Shown here piece after piece: positions 14,529 to 22,103 of a stretch of 51,113 bases of DNA (positions are counted from its first letter, which is position 1; each line of letters opens with the position of its first letter). The stretch spans positions 1 through 51,113 of the forward strand of contig CAYFFQ010000016.1 in the NCBI GenBank assembly GCA_964342465.1, read 5' to 3'. The position numbers were made by a program, and so were the translations under genes. The stretch is from MGIIb-Q1 sp964342465. Lineage in GTDB: Archaea; Thermoplasmatota; Poseidoniia; Poseidoniales; Thalassarchaeaceae. The notes under the pieces were generated by a model. It was given only the letters and a program-made list of their open reading frames with translations, searched no databases and was not told the origin of the DNA.

Positions 14529-17500
14529 ATGAGGGACTTCAGCAGAGTCTCGGAGGTGCTGCTTCCGAATCGCAGGATGTTCCATCTCAGCATCATGTTG
14601 CTCTCAGTTCTGATGCTGCCCGGAGTCATGTGGGCGATGACACCGATAGACATGGAATCGTACAATCTCGATTCCCCGGAGTTGGTCGCTCGCGATGTCA
14701 TCAACGAGGAGTATCCGGCCAACGAGATGGGCATCGGATTCACCATAGTTGTGCGCGACCAGACTCTTCTCGACACCGAACCAGGGGTCATCTACGCCGA
14801 GGAGATCGCTGACTACACCGGCGACGGCGGCGGCGTCGGAGCACCGGTCGGCGGCATCCTCAATCTTTCGGTTCTCCGTGAGATTGATGAGAAATCAGCC
14901 GCCGCAAGAGATGACCCAATAGCACAGTTCTATCGACCGATAGTCTCCGAAGTCACGAAAACTCAGTTTCTCGGGGTTCTGACTCTCACCGACCAGATTC
15001 GGACATTCATGGCTGGAGAATCCCTCCTCACCCAACCCTCAATCTCTCAATACGGACAACCTCTTTCCGCCCCGACCAACTGGGACGAGTGCGGTGAGTT
15101 GGAGTGTCTGACCTTTGACGACGAAGGGGTCACACAGGGACATATTGACCTCGCGGTGATGCGCATGGTGAACGGAAGTGGGGGCCTCTTTCTCAGGTGG
15201 CTGTCACTGGACCGCGGTTTCCATCCCGCTGACGATGGGGTGTTGGGCCCTGTCGGGGGTGTATTGGATGATGAGGGGAACTGGAGTGGTGCCGATTGGC
15301 GCGAAGGGAGATGGTCTGCCTCTTCCACCTGGTTGATAATTCAGTTCGATACGGGGGCGGCGGCGGCGGCTGGTTGGACCTTCGAATGGGCTGAGGCGAG
15401 AGGCGAAGCCGGTTACCGTTGGCAAGGTTTCAAGCTGGTGACCGACCCACCCAGCCGCGATGCCGATTTCTGCTCACAATCGGCTGACAGCGGTGACGGT
15501 CCCTGTTCTTGGGAATGGACGGTCATCGCGCTCGAATCGTCGATGCGAGAGTCTGATGACCTGACGCTGACCATTGCGGTTGCCGAAGGAATCAATGTCG
15601 AGGCCAACAGGGAACTGCAGGAATCGGCAATCCTCCTCGCAGCGATGGTGGTGATTGTCACCACCCTACTGTTCGCCAGTCTCAGAAGATGGTCGGATGT
15701 GGGAATCGTCTCTGCCGGTCTCGGCTTGAGTCTGTTGTGGATGTTCGGTCTCATCGGTTGGACCAGCCAGATTTCCACATCCGTCGGCTATCCAATGATA
15801 GAGAGGAGCCAATTCTCAAACCTTCTTCCGATTCTGATTCTCGCTCTTGGAATTGATGACAGTCTACATGCTCTGCATCGCTACAAGGAAGAGAGGAAGC
15901 GAGGGGAGACTCCGATGCAATCCGCTTCTATCGCCCTCTCGAGGGTGGGTAGAGCCATCATGCTCACATCACTGACCACCATGGCTGCCTTCTCAGCGAA
16001 TCTCGTCTCCGACATTCCCGCCCTTCGCTCATTCGGCATCGAGGCTGCGCTCGGCGTCGGCTCCGCCTTTGTTCTGACCGGCCTGTGGGCACCTCTGGTC
16101 AGACTCGACATAGATATATGGCTGGAGAAGAAAGGGAGATTGAAGTCAGAGGATGGGAACAAGGTCCACCTCGTGCCGAGCCATTGGCTTTCATCAATCG
16201 CAAAGATGTCGGCAAAGGCGGGGCCACTCGTGGTACTCGTCTCGCTTCTCATCTCAGTCTGGGCGACTCCACTGATGCTCGGATTGGAAGGGGATTTCAA
16301 AGCCGAGGATTTCTTCGATGAAAAATCCGATTTCGTCACTTCAGTACACCTTGTGAATGAGAGATTCTACTCAGAAGGAGAACCGGGGGCGATTCTCATC
16401 GAGGGTGATGTCATCGACCCGCGCGTCTATGCTGCGATTCAGGAGACCCGCGCCAACATGAATATTCATTCGGCTGATGACCCTGACAGATTCTCCGTCA
16501 AAGCCGATGGAAGCGTGGACATTTCCGGCTACGACAACTTCGTCAATTTGGCGATTCTCGCCATGGCTAACAACGCCACCCCGTTCATCGAAGCGGGGTG
16601 GAACCATAGCGATGCAGAAGGGGGAGTGGGTTGCAGTCGCTCACCCTTCGGACTGCCTCTAACAGATGACGAGGAATGCTTGCGTTTCCTCGTCGGATTC
16701 GTTACCCTCTTCGGTGTACCCCAGACCAATTCAACCGCTCATCTGCCACCGTCGATATTGGCTCTTTACATTACCCCAGACAGACCTCTCGACCCTCTCA
16801 ACCCGATGTTGGCAGCGGATGGCACGACGCCGAGATACGAGCGCATGCTGCTCCGCTTCGGCCTACGCCAACCAGAACAGTTCCCCATCGTCGAGAAGGC
16901 ATTGGCCGAACTCGAGAGAGACATGTCACCATTCGAGAACCTTTCATCGGAGGGAATGCATGCGCGAGGCGACATCGAAACCGCATTTTCCGACTCGGCT
17001 CACCCCGTCACATGGGCGATTGCAACCGGTGAGCCGGTCGCCCGCTATATCGCCGCCTCATCATTTCAGAATGAGATGCAGGCGACCCTGACTCTCGGAG
17101 TGGTGTTCTGTATCATCATGTTGTGGTGGGGTTTCAGACCGACCAAGGGCGAGAACAGGAGGAGGTTCTCACACAACCATGCTGGTGATGCGTGGTGGCA
17201 GGTCCTGTCCATGCTCTATGCACCAGTGGCGGTAGGACTTGTCGCTTGGGCCCTCACCTCCCTCATCGCCGCGCCACAAATCGCCGTAGCGGTGGGGCTG
17301 ATATCGATTTTCGGGGTGCTGTACTGGGGTGGTGACTCTCTCGCCCTCTCGCTGCTGACCACGGCGCCGATCATCGTCGTGGTCATCTGGTTGTATGGAC
17401 TGATCGCAGTCCTCGGGTATGGTCTCAACATGGTGACAGTCGCCATCGCCACACTCTCCCTCGGAGTTGGAATCGACTATGTCATCCATGTCATGGAGAG

Positions 17501-17759
17501 ATACCGCGAGGAGAGGGAGAAGAAGATGAGTCCACTCGCTAGTATCATGGCGGTCGGCGGAGCCTCAGGCATCGCCCTTGTCGGCTCCGCCGTCTCAGAC
17601 ATCCTCGGATTCACCGTGATAGCCTTCTCACCGATGGGATTCTTCTCTCTTTTCGGGATTTTTTCGGCAGCGATGATTCTCTTCTCACTCATCGCATCGC
17701 TGGTGATTGCGTGTGGCATGTTAGGCATCATCTCATATCGGAGTGTCCTCAAGGAGTGA
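14529..17759 (+). CDS. MMPL/RND-superfamily membrane exporter
   Basis: This 1076-residue protein is a proton-driven type RND-superfamily transporter of the MMPL/HAE3 branch, found across archaea and often linked to lipid or hydrophobic substrate export. It has two homologous halves. An N-terminal TM (about residues 18-37) is followed by a large extracellular domain to about 365, then five TMs. The second half repeats this from about residue 560. The TM4 proton-relay motif appears in both halves: LALGIDDSLHALHRYKEER near residue 437 and LGVGIDYVIHVMERYREER near 977. The periplasm-like domains contain Cys pairs. ATG 14529 is preceded by GAGGG. The gene is monocistronic-looking, with DUF971 49 bp downstream. 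The substrate is unknown. Confidence 0.9.
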   Translation: MRDFSRVSEVLLPNRRMFHLSIMLLSVLMLPGVMWAMTPIDMESYNLDSPELVARDVINEEYPANEMGIGFTIVVRDQTLLDTEPGVIYAEEIADYTGDGGGVGAPVGGILNLSVLREIDEKSAAARDDPIAQFYRPIVSEVTKTQFLGVLTLTDQIRTFMAGESLLTQPSISQYGQPLSAPTNWDECGELECLTFDDEGVTQGHIDLAVMRMVNGSGGLFLRWLSLDRGFHPADDGVLGPVGGVLDDEGNWSGADWREGRWSASSTWLIIQFDTGAAAAAGWTFEWAEARGEAGYRWQGFKLVTDPPSRDADFCSQSADSGDGPCSWEWTVIALESSMRESDDLTLTIAVAEGINVEANRELQESAILLAAMVVIVTTLLFASLRRWSDVGIVSAGLGLSLLWMFGLIGWTSQISTSVGYPMIERSQFSNLLPILILALGIDDSLHALHRYKEERKRGETPMQSASIALSRVGRAIMLTSLTTMAAFSANLVSDIPALRSFGIEAALGVGSAFVLTGLWAPLVRLDIDIWLEKKGRLKSEDGNKVHLVPSHWLSSIAKMSAKAGPLVVLVSLLISVWATPLMLGLEGDFKAEDFFDEKSDFVTSVHLVNERFYSEGEPGAILIEGDVIDPRVYAAIQETRANMNIHSADDPDRFSVKADGSVDISGYDNFVNLAILAMANNATPFIEAGWNHSDAEGGVGCSRSPFGLPLTDDEECLRFLVGFVTLFGVPQTNSTAHLPPSILALYITPDRPLDPLNPMLAADGTTPRYERMLLRFGLRQPEQFPIVEKALAELERDMSPFENLSSEGMHARGDIETAFSDSAHPVTWAIATGEPVARYIAASSFQNEMQATLTLGVVFCIIMLWWGFRPTKGENRRRFSHNHAGDAWWQVLSMLYAPVAVGLVAWALTSLIAAPQIAVAVGLISIFGVLYWGGDSLALSLLTTAPIIVVVIWLYGLIAVLGYGLNMVTVAIATLSLGVGIDYVIHVMERYREEREKKMSPLASIMAVGGASGIALVGSAVSDILGFTVIAFSPMGFFSLFGIFSAAMILFSLIASLVIACGMLGIISYRSVLKE

Positions 17760-17807
17760 AACTGACGGTGTGCGCGAGAGCGAACTGAATGTCATCGAGG
17801 TGTTTTA

Positions 17808-18128
17808 TTGGCTTCTGGGAGTAGACTCAAACGGCTGGAGAGAGGAGAGATGGACCTCTCCCTGATATATGACGACGGTGAGGAATACCGACTTGACTAT
17901 GTAACCCTGAGAATACACTGCCCTTGCGCCAACTGCCAGCCGATGCGTGACGGCCAAGCGACAAGTGACGAATTCCGCAGGGATGTAAGACTTCTTCGCA
18001 ATGAGAAACCAACCGTTGAGAAGGTCGGTGCCTTCGGCCTGCGATTTCTTTGGCAGGACCGAGGATGCAGCAGCGGAATCTATGGATTCGACCTGCTGCA
18101 TCAAATCGCAAGGAAGTACGGTGCATGA
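17808..18128 (+). CDS. DUF971 (GBBH-like N-terminal domain) protein
   Basis: The protein is essentially one DUF971 domain, the small beta fold also found at the N-terminus of gamma-butyrobetaine hydroxylase and in Fe-S-related proteins. It begins LKRLERGEMDLSLIYDDGEE, continues LRIHCPCANCQ, and ends with the diagnostic VGAFGLRFLW and GCSSGIYGFDLL. At 106 residues it fits the family. The Cys-Pro-Cys-x2-Cys cluster could coordinate a metal. The TTG start at 17808 is favoured because GAGGTG (17798-17803) is suitably placed; ATG 17850 would cut into the domain. The function of free-standing DUF971 proteins is not settled. It follows the MMPL gene by 48 bp. Confidence 0.85.
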   Translation: MASGSRLKRLERGEMDLSLIYDDGEEYRLDYVTLRIHCPCANCQPMRDGQATSDEFRRDVRLLRNEKPTVEKVGAFGLRFLWQDRGCSSGIYGFDLLHQIARKYGA

Positions 18129-18214
18129 AATCTCTCACTTCTGAGCCGCATTTCCTCTATTCGGTGTGCGTACACTGACTTGGGAAAGCGCTTCTTTATT
18201 CCCTTGGTTCCACC

Positions 18215-18500
18215 CCCCTGCCCAGCCGCGTGAAGCCGCATCCCTGAGCCGTACCACCGCGCACCCCTGGATACACCCCCCTGCCCAGCCGCGTGAAGCC
18301 GCATCCCTGAGCCGTGCCACGCGATTGAGGGAAATGTCAGTCCAGAGGATTTGCCCAGCCGCGTGAAGCCACATCCCTGAGCCGTGCCACGCGATTGAGG
18401 GAAATGTCAGTCCAGAGGATTTGCCCAGCCGCGTGAAGCCGCATTATCTTCGTGATGTACGATTCTCCGGTGAAGGAACCCCAACCCGCGTGAAGCCGAG
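18215..18500. repeat. Tandem array with 63-70-bp units upstream of pus10
   Basis: CCCAGCCGCGTGAAGCC recurs at 18221, 18284, 18354 and 18424, with a fifth degenerate CCCGCGTGAAGCC at 18485. The periods are 63, 70 and 70 bp. The second and third units are almost identical 70-mers that share GCCACGCGATTGAGGG and CAGTCCAGAGGATTTG. The first unit differs in its second half. The array occupies nearly all of the 380-bp gap before pus10, and no promoter is obvious inside it. Confidence 0.95.
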
Positions 18501-18530
18501 TGGCGATTTTTGCGAGAGTGGTTTCAATCC

Positions 18531-20384
18531 ATGTGGGAAACGGATTTGCTGATGAATAGGCTCTTGAACAGCCGCTTCTTCGCAGGTTTGCCTCGGAAGC
18601 GGTTCCCCCGCTCTGGAGCAGGTGTGATTCCATTGCCCGACGAAGAGGATGATGACGACTGGAGCAAGTATGCCTCGGCCGGATTCGGAGCCGCCTACGA
18701 CCCGTGGGCCGACCTCGTTCCACTGGAGGATGAAGATGGGGTAGGGGATGAAATTGATATCGATGACGATGGATTTCACATCTCGATGCCACCACCCTCG
18801 GAAGAGGGATTCGACCAACTGGTGAAGATGGGAGCCTGTGACCACTGTCTTGCCAGACTCTCGGGAAGGGTGGTGGAAACCGCAGACCTAGCAGTCAGAG
18901 GTGCGGATGTGCGCCAACGTGCGAGCGCGAGGGGTAGCACTGTGGATGAAGATGTGGAGTATTGCCCATTCTGTGAAGACCTGTTCTGCGACCTCGGAAT
19001 CGTCACCGACATCGTCACCGCGGAACTGAAGGAGTTGGAGTTCAAACGGCTGCAAATAGCTTCACATTTTGCCAAGGACCATGTGGTCAAGGAAGATGAA
19101 TTGAGAACCCATTACGGGGCGACGGGTAGCCCCGCTCTAAAGACCACATACAACGAGGCTCTCGCTACCTCAGTCGCCTCGATGCTGAGCGAGGTGGAAA
19201 TCGTCAAGGACAATCCGGAGGTCATGGTTCTCGTTGACACACTCACCCTGCAACCCAAGGTGGAGGTGCGTTCCCTCTATCTCTACGGGAGGTACCGCAA
19301 ATTGGAGAGGGGTATTCCCCAGACCCGCTGGCCCTGCCGCGCCTGCAAAGGAAGAGATGGTGGTTGTGAGATGTGTGAGGGGAGTGGTCAGCAATACCCC
19401 ACCAATGTTCAGGATGAGGTCGGCGAGCCGTTGCGGGCCGCCTATCAGGCGCGTGACACAGCCTTTCACGGCATGGGGAGGGAGGATATCGATGTGCGCT
19501 GTCTCGGCCGAGGTAGGCCGTTCGTCATCGAGATGAAGGCCCCCATGCGAAGATATGCCGACCTCGTCGAGATGACAGACATGGTCAATGCCACTTCCGC
19601 CGGCTGTGTTGAGATCAGCGAATTAAGACCCTCTCGCCGCTCTGAAGTGGCTCGAATCAAGGGTACAGCCGCTGAGAAGTCCTACACCATCAGGTTCAGA
19701 ATAGGTTCTGAGGTTCATTCTCCCGCCGGTGAAAAGAGAGGTTGTGACAAACCGAGGCGTGGGGGCGCCGGTGAAAACCCGAGCGAACAGAAGGAACTCT
19801 CAGGTGAAGGGGGAAGCGGAGACCAAGCTGGCGGCGAAAGTGCGAGAGCGCAGGTGGCAAGTGGCGACCAAGTTGGTGGCGAGAGTGAGAGTGGCGACCA
19901 AGCAGGCGGCGACGGTGAGAGTGGCGACCAAGCAGGCGGCGACGGTGAGAGTGGCGACCAAGTTGGTGGCGAGAGTGAGAGTGGCGACCAAGCAGGCGGC
20001 GGTGAGAGCAGTGCTTCGGAATCAGAATCCCAGTTTGACGCTGATGAAGCGAGTGGCGGAGCGCCTCTTTCCCCCCCAAAATGGAGTGATGAGGAGGTGC
20101 GTGAGCGAATCTCTTCTCTTGCCGGTGTGACACTCGTTCAACAGACCCCTCAAAGGGTGGCCCACAGACGGGCTGACAAGGCTCGCAAGCGCAAAGTTGT
20201 GGCCATTGAGAATATCATCGTCGAGGGTGATGAAGCACAGATGGATGTGCGGGTGGAGAGTGGCACATACGTCAAGGAACTGGTGCACAGTGATGAGGGG
20301 AGGACGACCCCGAGTGTGGCTGAACAACTCGGTCTAGTCTGTGAAGTCGTTTGGCTCGATGTCAACGATGTGCATGCTGACTAG
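18531..20384 (+). CDS. pus10: tRNA pseudouridine synthase Pus10 with acidic N-terminal extension and repeat insertion
   Basis: Archaeal Pus10 makes pseudouridine 54 (and often 55) in the tRNA T loop. The conserved core starts at about residue 100 with GACDHCLARL and CPFC, the zinc-binding part of the THUMP-like domain. A second Cys set follows (CRACKGRDGGCEMC). The catalytic region is RDTAFHGMGREDIDVRCLGR, with the active-site Asp in REDIDVR near residue 320, then GRPFVIEM. The end is QTPQRVAHRRAD plus SGTYVKELVHSDEGRT, as in the family. Two oddities stand out: about 100 acidic residues before the core, and an insertion of about 110 Gly/Ser/Glu/Asp residues (about 400-515) in the catalytic domain built from 30-bp repeats. 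The start is uncertain (TTG 18510, ATG 18531 or ATG 18552); no good Shine-Dalgarno is present. Confidence 0.9.
   Translation: MWETDLLMNRLLNSRFFAGLPRKRFPRSGAGVIPLPDEEDDDDWSKYASAGFGAAYDPWADLVPLEDEDGVGDEIDIDDDGFHISMPPPSEEGFDQLVKMGACDHCLARLSGRVVETADLAVRGADVRQRASARGSTVDEDVEYCPFCEDLFCDLGIVTDIVTAELKELEFKRLQIASHFAKDHVVKEDELRTHYGATGSPALKTTYNEALATSVASMLSEVEIVKDNPEVMVLVDTLTLQPKVEVRSLYLYGRYRKLERGIPQTRWPCRACKGRDGGCEMCEGSGQQYPTNVQDEVGEPLRAAYQARDTAFHGMGREDIDVRCLGRGRPFVIEMKAPMRRYADLVEMTDMVNATSAGCVEISELRPSRRSEVARIKGTAAEKSYTIRFRIGSEVHSPAGEKRGCDKPRRGGAGENPSEQKELSGEGGSGDQAGGESARAQVASGDQVGGESESGDQAGGDGESGDQAGGDGESGDQVGGESESGDQAGGGESSASESESQFDADEASGGAPLSPPKWSDEEVRERISSLAGVTLVQQTPQRVAHRRADKARKRKVVAIENIIVEGDEAQMDVRVESGTYVKELVHSDEGRTTPSVAEQLGLVCEVVWLDVNDVHAD
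19861..20007 (+). repeat. In-frame 30-bp tandem repeat inside pus10
   Basis: Five consecutive copies start at 19861, 19891, 19921, 19951 and 19981 with GTGGCGACCAAG; the last is 27 bp. Each encodes a decapeptide of the type SGDQ(A/V)GG(D/E)xE. A degenerate copy lies upstream near 19818. Unit lengths are multiples of three, so the frame is kept. The block forms an acidic, probably disordered loop in Pus10. Confidence 0.96.
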
Positions 20385-20518
20385 GGTTCCGACGGGCGCA
20401 GTATGGTTCTGAGAGGACGGGCGCAGTAGGGTTCCAACGGGCGCAGAATGGTTCTGACGGGATGGGCGCAGTAGGGTTCTGACGGGATGGGCGCAGTAGG
20501 GTTCCGACGGGCGCAGTT
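20383..20518. repeat. Short tandem array (about 22-29 bp) starting at the pus10 stop codon
   Basis: The motifs GGGCGCAGTA and GGGTTC(T/C)(G/A)ACGGG alternate about five times, with two close 25-28-bp units near 20460-20510. The TAG stop of pus10 (20382-20384) is itself part of the first TAGGGTTCCGACGGGCGCAG. The array ends before the AT-rich promoter of the ubiquitin-like gene. Confidence 0.88.
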
Positions 20519-20575
20519 CATGGACATCCTATCTTACCTATTCCAAAGGTGGGCGAGGGTTGTGATGTTGCTTCC

Positions 20576-20582
20576 TTTATAG
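20576..20582 (+). promoter_or_regulatory. TATA box for the ubiquitin-like gene
   Basis: TTTATAG in the context CTTCCTTTATAGTGGG lies 51 nt upstream of ATG 20633. A start near 20606 would give a leader of about 27 nt that includes GGTGGGGGGG. Confidence 0.5.
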
Positions 20583-20632
20583 TGGGTGGGATGAACTACC
20601 TTTTTTGCCGTAGGTGGGGGGGAGATAGAAGC

Positions 20633-20854
20633 ATGGACAACAACATTCGAACTAAGGTTCTAATTGCAGACGCCACGGGGCACACTGAGTTGGAACTGAC
20701 GAAGGCTGAGACGATGGAATTCATCGGCGAAAACCAGAATGCGTGGGTGTTTGCAGGGAACAGGCTGGTGCAGCCTAATGAACTCGTCGCCGCGGACTGG
20801 GCCGAAGTTGGCACAATTCAGGTGATGCCACCGCTCGTCGGTGGTCAGAACTGA
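20633..20854 (+). CDS. Ubiquitin-like beta-grasp protein with C-terminal Gly-Gly-Gln-Asn
   Basis: The 73-residue protein resembles ubiquitin by eye. VFAGNRLVQPNELVAADW (38-56) parallels the ubiquitin segment FAGKQLEDGRTLSDYN. TIQVMPPLVGG (61-71) parallels TLHLVLRLRGG and the PPVAGG ends of MoaD/SAMP proteins. The N-terminus (TKVLIADATGHTELEL) looks like the first beta hairpin with its TG turn. It is about seven residues shorter than ubiquitin in the helix region. The Gly70-Gly71 pair is followed by Gln-Asn, so it would need processing before conjugation or sulfur transfer, as with pro-ubiquitin. No E1, E2 or JAMM protease gene is in the window. ATG 20633 has its own TATA element and lies 133 bp ahead of rpl15e. 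The fold call is fairly sure; modifier function is inference. Confidence 0.72.
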   Translation: MDNNIRTKVLIADATGHTELELTKAETMEFIGENQNAWVFAGNRLVQPNELVAADWAEVGTIQVMPPLVGGQN

Positions 20855-20987
20855 ACCGATTCAAGTCAAACCCGCCGGGCCGAGGGCTGCACGCCCTCGG
20901 TCTGGCACCACTTATTCATCGCTCGGACCGAGGCGAACCGCTGATAAAGGGGCAGCAGGTCGGCGGGGCGCTGAGGAGGCCCTGACC

Positions 20988-21578
20988 ATGTCAAAAGGCA
21001 CGTCACATCACCTTCGCGAAACATGGAAGAGGCCGAAGGACAACATTCCTCAGGACTACCGCCGTGAACGCATGACGCAGTGGCGCCGTGAGCCGGTTTT
21101 CCAGCGAGTCGCAAAACCCACTCGCATCGATGCGGCACGCCGTGTCGGGTACAAGGCGAAGCAGGGAGTCACAGTCGTTCGCACAAGAATTCGTCGCGGT
21201 GGTCTGCGTAAGTCGAAGATCAACGCCAAGAGGAAGCCATCCAAGATGGGTATGCGCAAGATAACGATGGCCAAGTCAACTCAGCGTCTCGCTGAGGAGA
21301 GAGTCGGAAAGAAGTACCCCAACATGGAGGTTCTGAACTCCTACTGGGTCGGCGAAGACGGCAAGCACAAGTTCTTCGAGGTCATTCTTCTTGACCCACA
21401 TCACCCAGCCATCAAGGCGGACAAGCAACTCGGCTGGGTGGCTAGAAGCCGGCACCACGGCCGAGTTCACAGAGGCAAGACAAGTGCTGGAAAGCGTGGT
21501 CGCGGCTTGTACAACAAGGGCAAGGGTGCGGAGAAATTGCGCCCATCGCTGGCGGCCAACAGAAATCGCGGTAAGTGA
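20988..21578 (+). CDS. rpl15e: 50S ribosomal protein L15e
   Basis: This large-subunit protein is shared by archaea and eukaryotes. The 196 residues fit the family. It starts MSKGTSHHLRETWKRPKD, carries RIDAARRVGYKAKQGVTVVR and GLRKSKINAKRKPSKMGM, and has the end signature HHPAIKADKQLGWV followed by GKTSAGKRGRGL. The first 49 codons of the longer open frame from 20841 overlap the previous gene and are not conserved. ATG 20988 has GAGGAGG about nine bases upstream. ACTTATTCAT near 20908 may be its own promoter. Confidence 0.96.
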   Translation: MSKGTSHHLRETWKRPKDNIPQDYRRERMTQWRREPVFQRVAKPTRIDAARRVGYKAKQGVTVVRTRIRRGGLRKSKINAKRKPSKMGMRKITMAKSTQRLAEERVGKKYPNMEVLNSYWVGEDGKHKFFEVILLDPHHPAIKADKQLGWVARSRHHGRVHRGKTSAGKRGRGLYNKGKGAEKLRPSLAANRNRGK

Positions 21579-21753
21579 GAGTGGATTTTCCGCCTCCACC
21601 TGCTGTTCATAGTCTTGCAGCCCTCACATCTTGTCGCTATTGTTCAGATACGGAGGTTGGCCTGAACGGTGACCCCAATCTGGTTACATGATTCGCATTA
21701 ATTCCCCACATCCTCTGTGATTGACTCACTTTCATTCATCTCCGAAAGGGGGG

Positions 21754-21761
21754 ATTTATTA
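21754..21761 (+). promoter_or_regulatory. TATA/BRE candidate upstream of the PRC-barrel gene
   Basis: GAAAGGGGGGATTTATTAGG combines a purine-rich BRE-like stretch with ATTTATTA about 48-55 nt before ATG 21809. It is the clearest AT-rich island in the 230-bp spacer after rpl15e. Confidence 0.45.
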
Positions 21762-21808
21762 GGCCACCCAAGCCAAATTTGATTGACTACGAGGGTGGCC
21801 GATGAGCG

Positions 21809-22063
21809 ATGGCCGAGGCACTGGTGACAACCCTGCGCGGACTCACCGTCTACCTTCCTGACGGCAGACGTCTCGGCGTGGTCCACGATACAGTGGTGGA
21901 GACAGACCATTTCACGACGACCCATCTGTTCGTCGTCGGCTGTGCTCCAGAGTTGGTGGAGGAGGGTATCCATGTGGCGATTCCTTGGCATTGGGTAAGA
22001 GGTATCGAGGACATCGTGATTCTGCGATGGTTCCCCCCCACACCCATTCCCGTCAATCCATGA
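21809..22063 (+). CDS. PRC-barrel domain protein
   Basis: This 84-residue protein is a single PRC-barrel beta domain. The first half has the hallmark GLTVYLPDGRRLGVVHDTVV. The second ends IPWHWVRGIEDIVIL, matching the barrel's closing strand. Stand-alone archaeal PRC-barrel proteins are common and thought to mediate protein-protein or RNA-processing contacts; some have been linked to archaeal division through SepF-associated CdpB proteins. That link is family knowledge and not shown here. GAGGGTGG precedes ATG 21809. RNase Z follows 40 bp downstream, so the two may be co-transcribed. Confidence 0.85.
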   Translation: MAEALVTTLRGLTVYLPDGRRLGVVHDTVVETDHFTTTHLFVVGCAPELVEEGIHVAIPWHWVRGIEDIVILRWFPPTPIPVNP

Positions 22064-22103
22064 ATCATTGATGAGGGATGAGCCCCTCCGAAGGGTGATA
22101 GTG

